Positions 17,727 to 22,090 of a stretch of 22,090 bases of DNA are shown here, piece by piece; the stretch's first letter is position 1; every line of letters starts with the position of its first letter. The translations under genes and the position numbers were made by a program. Source of the stretch: Chara braunii (taxonomy: Eukaryota > Streptophyta > Charophyceae > Charales > Characeae); assembly GCA_003427395.1 (NCBI GenBank), contig BFEA01000324.1, forward strand, positions 911,796 to 933,885, written 5' to 3'. The notes under the pieces were generated by a model. The model was not told where the DNA came from and ran no database searches. It saw only the letters and a list, made by a program, of their open reading frames with translations.

Positions 17727-17941
17727 AATGGAGCAACCGGATCGCGTACTAGGGAGGATCGCGTACTAGGGAGGATGCTCGTATCATCCCCCCTAATGAT
17801 GCTGCCCCGGCTTTTCTGGTTTAGCCTCCTGATGAGTCGGTGAAACTCCGACGAAACAGTTTGTCACAGCCCCTCGTTTGTTGTCCTCTTCTCTCTCTCT
17901 GCCTACGGTCTACCGGGCAGTTCTATTTGTGACGATATATA
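17727..17941 (+). mobile_element. Nested 215-bp insertion carrying the hammerhead-like unit
   Basis: The block begins with a perfect 17-bp tandem duplication (GGATCGCGTACTAGGGA, 17739-17772). About 50 bp follow, and then the unit at 17823-17940 that is near-identical to 72-199. It is flanked by an 11-bp direct repeat with one mismatch. There is no coding capacity. The features fit a small non-autonomous retroelement or a captured satellite unit. Confidence 0.55.
17829..17865 (+). ncRNA. Hammerhead-ribozyme-like core, copy 2
   Basis: The core is identical to that at 78-114: CTGATGAG, stem II GTCGG/CCGAC, CGAAAC, mini stem III and GTC. The immediate 5' flank again ends AGCCTC, so stem I is again not evident from adjacent bases. 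That both copies keep the core exactly while the CT run and nearby bases vary is the best argument for function. Confidence 0.42.
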
Positions 17942-17985
17942 GGGATTTTCTGCACCTCTCAACTAACACATCCAGAAAGGCTGAG

Positions 17986-18099
17986 TGCCAATCAAACTCG
18001 ATCAAATCCAGTCCTCTTCCTTTTTCTTTTCTTTTTTCTTTTTTTGTTTTGTTTTAATCCAGTCGTCTATGCCAGATATGTGATTAAGTTTGATTGGCA
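17986..18099. repeat. Inverted repeat TGCCAATCAAACT
   Basis: A perfect 13-bp inverted repeat (17986-17998 / 18087-18099) encloses a T-rich tract (18018-18055). The tract is flanked by AATCCAGTCCTCT (18005-18017) and AATCCAGTCGTCT (18056-18068). The T-tract looks like a minus-strand poly(A) insertion with a 13-bp duplication. Confidence 0.7.
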
Positions 18100-18119
18100 G
18101 TTAGCTATCTTACAGTTTT

Positions 18120-18326
18120 GACCGATACACGCTACCCCACCGAAGAATCGCCGAACTTTCCACTCCAAATGATTGTTGAGTGAGTGATTCTTCAGTAGTG
18201 ATGACAATTGGGGTTGTGTTTTCACCCCACCGCACTGAAGAATCACGCGCTGAACAAACGCTGAAGTTTTGTAATCATTAGCGATACAGAGTAACCCAAA
18301 TAACTCCAGTATGACCCCATAATTTC
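18120..18326. repeat. Inverted and direct GAAGAATC repeats
   Basis: GTGATTCTTCAGT (18184-18196) and its exact inverse (18234-18246) can pair. A third, direct copy (CCCCACCGAAGAATCGCCGAAC-like) lies at about 18136. The element is not identified. Confidence 0.7.
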
Positions 18327-18373
18327 AAACTGGCTTGACATTAAAAAAAAAAAAAAAAAAACTGGCTTGACAT
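18327..18373 (+). repeat. A-run flanked by 15-bp direct repeats
   Basis: AAACTGGCTTGACAT occurs at 18327-18341 and 18359-18373 with only T and about 16 A between. This is the signature of a poly(A)-only retro-insertion with target-site duplication, or of replication slippage. Confidence 0.8.
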
Positions 18374-18504
18374 AATTTCCACAGGTTATCACAAGGTGGT
18401 CACTGTGTTGCAAAAGTGCATGGGCTGAATGGTAATAAAGACTTAAAAAAAAATTCTTCTCTGTTTGTTTCCCCTGTTTTCTCCGTCGGTTTTATGGTTT
18501 GCAG

Positions 18505-18605
18505 GGGTATTGTTGAAACGCTTCTTATCAAGATTGTGACGACTCCTCGGACGAACGAGTTTGCCACACCTGATCGTGTTGATGAACTCGCTCAGGAGCT
18601 GTATG
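18505..18605 (+). CDS. Annexin, internal exon (end of repeat 2 to start of repeat 3)
   Basis: This 101-bp exon is preceded by TTTTATGGTTTGCAG (acceptor) and followed by GTAAGTT (donor). Read in phase, it encodes GIVETLLIKIVTTPRTNEF, then DRVDELAQELY. That is the usual end of one annexin repeat (hydrophobic LL-x-x-[IL]-V), the R-x-x-E/F linker and the first helix of the next repeat. The last G of the exon joins AT at 20316 to make an Asp codon in the expected L-Y-x-A-G motif. Annexins bind acidic phospholipids in a Ca2+-dependent way at membranes. Exons for repeats 1 and 2 should lie upstream but were not found in the preceding 18.5 kb, so the gene is partial here or has very long introns. Confidence 0.82.
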
Positions 18606-18623
18606 GTAAGTTCCCACCTGCCT

Positions 18624-18795
<172 letters not shown>

Positions 18796-18980
18796 AGTTC
18801 TTTTTTGTGAAGAACTGCCGAGATGTTGAAGATGCATCCTAAGGAGAGTATGACAACACACGCACATGCACACACACAGGGGACGTGCACACACAAACTG
18901 CCGAGATGTTGAAGATTTATCCTAAGGACTCTCAAGGACAATAAAAGGAAAACTTAACGAAGTACTTTTCGCAATGCAGC

Positions 18981-19062
18981 TAGAGTCCTAGTGAGATTGT
19001 AAGGAGGCGGCCCCGATCTGTGCAATCCCCCCACCCTTTCCTTGCGATTATAAGGGCCCAGT
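18981..19062 (-). repeat. Inverted partial copy of the family D border region
   Basis: CTAGAGTCCTAGTGAGATTG, TAAGGAGGCGGCCCCGATCT and GTGCAATCCCCCCACCCTTT are the inverse of 15889-15955, followed by the family's GCGATTATAAGGGCC core. The shared part extends beyond the foldback tip at 15913, so the mobile unit may be larger than that foldback. Confidence 0.75.
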
Positions 19063-19385
19063 TGAATGACAGATGGGATGGACATGGATCCAGTGGCTGC
19101 TGCTAATCATTTTTTTATGGCAGCAAGTCGACGAGTGCGCATGTATTAGACATTGTGCAGGGTGGTTGGGAAAGGGAGGCATCTGTCGAACAGCTGGAAG
19201 AGCCAATAGTTGCACAATGCAGCTGGACGCACTGGGTGATTATACAGATTGGCCAGTCGTCTCCTCGTCCCGACTTGCTTGTTCACAGCCCCCCTGACTG
19301 TGAGTGGAAGTCCATTTATAAGGTGCGCGGGCTTTGCAATCTGAGATGGGTGGCAACCATACCAAACCCGCTCAGAGCGTGTTCA

Positions 19386-19531
19386 CACTACCGTCTTCAC
19401 CCAAATAGAACGCCCGGTCATTATGGCTAAGTCAGTTGAAGTGAGAATCAAAGGTTTAGGTTATGGAAAGCGTTCGGCCTTACGTGGTTTACAATTAGGA
19501 GGTCTGTTCTGTTCGGGTGAAGACGGTAGTG
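19386..19531. mobile_element. TIR MITE, family B copy 3 (inside the annexin intron)
   Basis: The ends CACTACCGTCTTCACCCAAA and the inverse of CACTACCGTCTTCACCCGAA continue as TAGAAC/CAGAAC. At 146 bp it is longer than the copy at 15590 and has a different interior after CGGTCATTATGGCT. The flanking TTC on both sides may be a short target duplication. Confidence 0.85.
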
Positions 19532-20315
19532 TTCTTTGCTAAATGTATCTGATGGCAATTACGGCCGAACTTGGATGCATCTGGCTGGAATCCTGGCCAC
19601 AGCTTGGTCGAAAAAGTTCCTCGTGCGAGTTTGCCCTCAGTGTGCAATGTGATCCGATGCAGGCTTCCAGTCCAACAGACGTGGGGGGGGGGGGGNCTAA
19701 TTGCCATAAGCATTTCGACGTTTGGTGGAATGGATGCGTGCAGCACTCCACCGTATTTCACAGAGGGGATAAGGCTCCACAAGCACAACCGGACAATGGT
19801 ATAAAGTACTAAAAACACGCAATCAGGGTATAGTAGCATAGTAGCATACTCACACGAGCACGTGCCTAACTGTGTCCGTGTGCACAGTTACGACCAGAGT
19901 TGGATGAATCTGACTGCAATCACGTCCAGACTCCAGAGCAGAATATGCCCTTTAGACAGACTGTATACGGATTGTTTAGAAAAATCCGAAGGATCGTAGT
20001 TATCGGAAAACTTGCTAACTTCAATAGTTTAGAGAAGAAAATTCAAAAATTGGCATTTGTATTATAATTTTGTAATAATTTTGTAATAATTTTGTATAGT
20101 ATTTTTGTGCAGTGCTCCTATTCAGTCTTTCTTGGTAGGTGGTGAATTGCGCCGGTCCTCGACTGTGATGATGGAATTGACAAGTCATGGATGGGGTGTG
20201 CCATTATGGTGCTGATGCTTCTCTTCTTCTTTTCTTTTTTTTGGATTTAGGCCTTTGCAGGCTTTGCTACTAGTCTATGCTAATGCTGCTGATGCTGGTG
20301 TTTTTTTTTATGCAG

Positions 20316-20794
20316 ATGCTGGTGCTGGGAGATGGGGTCGTGATGACGAGAAGTTCATCGAGATCTTCTCCTCGGAGAGCTACACGACTCTGAGAGCTGT
20401 GTTCCACGCGTATACGGCCAAATTCCAAACCACAGTGTTGGACGCAGTGTCAAGCGAGTTCTCAAGGAAAGCCAAGGACCTGTATACGACCTTGGTGAGG
20501 GTGATCTTGTCGGAGCCTCAGTATTTTGCAGACCTCATATATACTGATATCGCTGGCGTTGGCACCAACGAACCCGGTCTTGCCCGCCATATTCTCGCTC
20601 GTGCTGATGTCGACCTCGTGGAAATCAAGAAAGCTTTTCTGTCCAAGAACAAGCAGTCTGTTTCCGAAGCTGTGCAAGGTGATGTCAGCGGGGATTACTT
20701 GACGCTTCTTCTCGCTGCAATCGAGGCGGACAGTGGAACCCGTGCAGAGACACTCGAACACGAGAACAGTTCTCGACCTGTGCAGCTGGCGTGA
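20316..20794 (+). CDS. Annexin, terminal exon (repeats 3 and 4)
   Basis: After the TGCAG acceptor, the 159-codon exon runs to a TGA at 20792-20794. Residues 1-60 form repeat 3 (AGAGRWGRDDEKF… S-x-x-F… L-x-x-[LV]-V). Residues 61-135 form repeat 4, with TDIAGVGTNEPGL, R-A-D-V-D, and DVSGDYLTLLLAAIEAD. The G-x-G-T plus downstream GDxSGDY pattern is the type II calcium site, so repeat 4 probably still binds Ca2+ although the usual Asp after T is Asn. In repeat 3 the Thr is Arg (GRDD), so its site is likely weakened. A polar tail of about 20 residues follows the last repeat. The protein would act on the cytosolic face of membranes. Codon use and splice borders look intact, with no frameshift in this exon. 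Confidence 0.93.
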
Positions 20795-21022
20795 TTGATA
20801 TATTTGAGTCATAATTTGATTGAGTGATCAATGGATGCATAGATTGACTGCAGTAACTGTCAAAATGGATTAGTTCCTGTCTATTTATAACTGCGCACGG
20901 ATTGATCAGTCAGGCGATTGATTAGAGTCGCAAAGAAGAGTCTTGCTATATAATTTTTGCCAAGTGCGTGGCAGTGAAATGCAGTATGATAGAAGAGTTT
21001 TGCTACATAATGGTAGCCAAGT

Positions 21023-21024
<2 letters not shown>
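20795..21024 (+). other. Probable annexin 3' UTR and downstream sequence
   Basis: AT-rich sequence without a canonical AATAAA close to the stop codon. A duplicated motif (AGAGT-TTGCTA-ATAAT…GCCAAGTG, about 20936 and 20992) occurs before the CT tract. The transcript end cannot be fixed from sequence. Confidence 0.5.

Positions 21025-21083
<59 letters not shown>
21025..21083 (+). repeat. (TC)n microsatellite
   Basis: About 29 uninterrupted TC units. Confidence 0.95.
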
Positions 21084-21086
<3 letters not shown>

Positions 21087-21203
21087 TGCATGTGAGTGAT
21101 GACGTAGGGGCCAAGTCTTGTCTCTCTTCTTGCATGTGGTGGGTGATGATGAAGGGGCCAAGTCTGTCTCTCTTATTGCATGTCAGTGATGACGTAGGGG
21201 TCA
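21084..21203 (+). repeat. 45-bp tandem repeat, three units
   Basis: Three units of CTCTCTTCTTGCATGTGAGT, then GATGACGTAGGGGCCAAGTC, with TTGCATGT at 21086, 21130 and 21176. The array probably grew out of the neighbouring CT tract. Confidence 0.85.
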
Positions 21204-21389
21204 CCAAAAAAGTTGCTGGATTTTGGTTTTGCCTTTGTTGTAGCCAGCACAGGTAAACTGGATATTATTCGACTTGGCCTACGAGAGCATAGTTTTGTAG
21301 TCTCAGTTTTTCTGCCGGAAAATTCTACTACAAGAAAAATTGAATGGGAGTGTGTGTTTTAAACTCTTTTTCTTTTTGTAATGAATGGG

Positions 21390-21420
<31 letters not shown>

Positions 21421-21603
21421 CAACGAGTGGGAGTGTTTGTGAACTATTAGTCCTCTCTGCCTTTGGTTTGGTCACTTTTTCACTAAGTTACGCTCGTTTC
21501 AAGTCTTTTGTTTTTTTTTCCCACCTCCCTCTTTCTTTTAAATAAAACAAGTGGACCCCGCCGCGGCAACGCCATGGCGCACAGCAACACTCGCTGATGG
21601 CGT
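21204..21603. other. Unassigned sequence with a long T-run
   Basis: A run of about 30 T lies at 21391-21420, between two copies of AATGGGA / GAGTGGGAGTGT-like sequence. No gene was recognised. Confidence 0.5.
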
Positions 21604-21618
21604 TTTTTTTTTTGTTTC

Positions 21619-21675
<57 letters not shown>

Positions 21676-21844
21676 CACACACACACACACACATTCCATC
21701 GATAGGATGAGCAAAAACGGAAAGAATCTTCCGCTGAAACGTGGAAATATACACTGCCACTTTTCGATTTGCTCACTCTATCGATCCAAGTACCGTGCGG
21801 CGAGGCACGGGTTGGAGACTTAGCTGTCGGCCAAGGTTGGAGAC

Positions 21845-21938
<94 letters not shown>

Positions 21939-22090
21939 TGTGTCACTCTCTCTCTCCACACACACACACACACACACACACATTCCATCGATAGGATGAG
22001 CAAAAACGAAATGAATCTTCCGCTGAAACGTGGAAATGTACACTGCCGCTTTTTGAGCAAAATCGGAATGAATCGTTCGTGTGTGTGTGT
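21604..22090 (+). repeat. 289-bp tandem duplication with (CT)n/(CA)n
   Basis: (CT)n at about 21622-21673 is followed by (CA)n, then ATTCCATCGATAGGATGAGC, AAAAACG, AATCTTCCGCTGAAACGTGG and AAAT-TACACTGCC. The same order recurs 289 bp later (21847-22046), with longer CT and additional GT tracts. The second copy diverges after the ACACTGCC block and the window ends in (GT)n. Confidence 0.85.

Larger units (their letters stand above)
17634..18017. mobile_element. Foldback MITE, family A copy 4, split by an insertion
   Basis: The left arm (17634-17726) starts GGTCCCACTAGCAAGGACGA and reaches the family's ATGCAGAAAAGCAG region. The right arm resumes at about 17942 with GGGATTTTCTGCACCTCTC, ACACATCCAGA, and later AATCCAGTCCTCT. 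Between them sits a 215-bp block containing the hammerhead-like unit. GGGGTTTTCTG just before and GGGATTTTCTG just after the block look like a target-site duplication. The right terminus is lost in a T-rich tract. Confidence 0.65.

Noticed and set aside
19073-19430. Two overlapping + frames in the annexin intron
   Set aside because: There is no recognisable domain; they overlap each other in different frames and run into a MITE copy.
20255-20315. In-frame extension upstream of the annexin terminal exon
   Set aside because: It encodes an Ala-rich stretch unlike annexin, whereas the acceptor at 20315 joins perfectly in phase to the upstream exon.
21483-22060. Cys/Val- and Arg/Glu-rich frames at the window end
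   Set aside because: They are direct translations of CT, CA and GT microsatellites.

Overview
This is draft eukaryotic nuclear DNA. It is gene-poor, crowded with short transposon remnants and simple repeats, and carries one unresolved base (N at 19696) inside a G-run. The only convincing host gene is the 3' part of an annexin gene on the + strand: two exons (18505-18605 and 20316-20794) with clean GT/AG borders, joined in phase across a 1.7-kb intron. The non-LTR retrotransposon remains are of the plant/L1-like type (RT C-terminal region plus an RVT-type zinc knuckle). Together with an intron full of repeats, this suggests a streptophyte alga or other non-seed plant with a repeat-rich genome. 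That is an inference; an invertebrate cannot be excluded from this window alone.

Layout: 1-200 holds tandem units with a hammerhead-ribozyme-like core, and a near-identical single unit recurs at about 17823-17940, nested inside a MITE. 200-5600 is repeat debris: a foldback MITE (1732-1893), a 590-bp terminal-inverted-repeat (TIR) element (2031-2620), a GAT-rich tract (2700-4170), a GC-rich minisatellite (about 4490-4790) and a second short TIR element (4908-5079). 5570-6340 contains a locally duplicated dispersed repeat and another MITE. 7559-8162 and 11179-11945 (both minus strand) look like two collinear parts of one dead LINE split by about 3 kb. That 3 kb contains a pogo-like transposase scrap, a ~900-bp purine-only tract with an internal 323-bp duplication, and a (CT)n tract.

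12100-18400 is dense in foldback elements. At least four new-looking short TIR families can be defined from copies within the window: A with GGTCCCACTAGC ends, B with CACTACCGTCTTCACCC ends, C with TTAAACCAC ends, and D, a 265-bp near-perfect foldback. Tandem arrays lie beside them, one of which seems to derive from half of a family B element. 18505-20794 is the annexin 3' region, with MITE copies and a long (CT)n(CA)n tract inside its intron. 20795-22090 is downstream sequence with microsatellites and a 289-bp tandem duplication.

No operon, rRNA, convincing tRNA or CRISPR is present. Apart from annexin, the coding-looking stretches are decayed transposon fragments or low-complexity artefacts. 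All family assignments come from reading motifs by eye; no database search was run.
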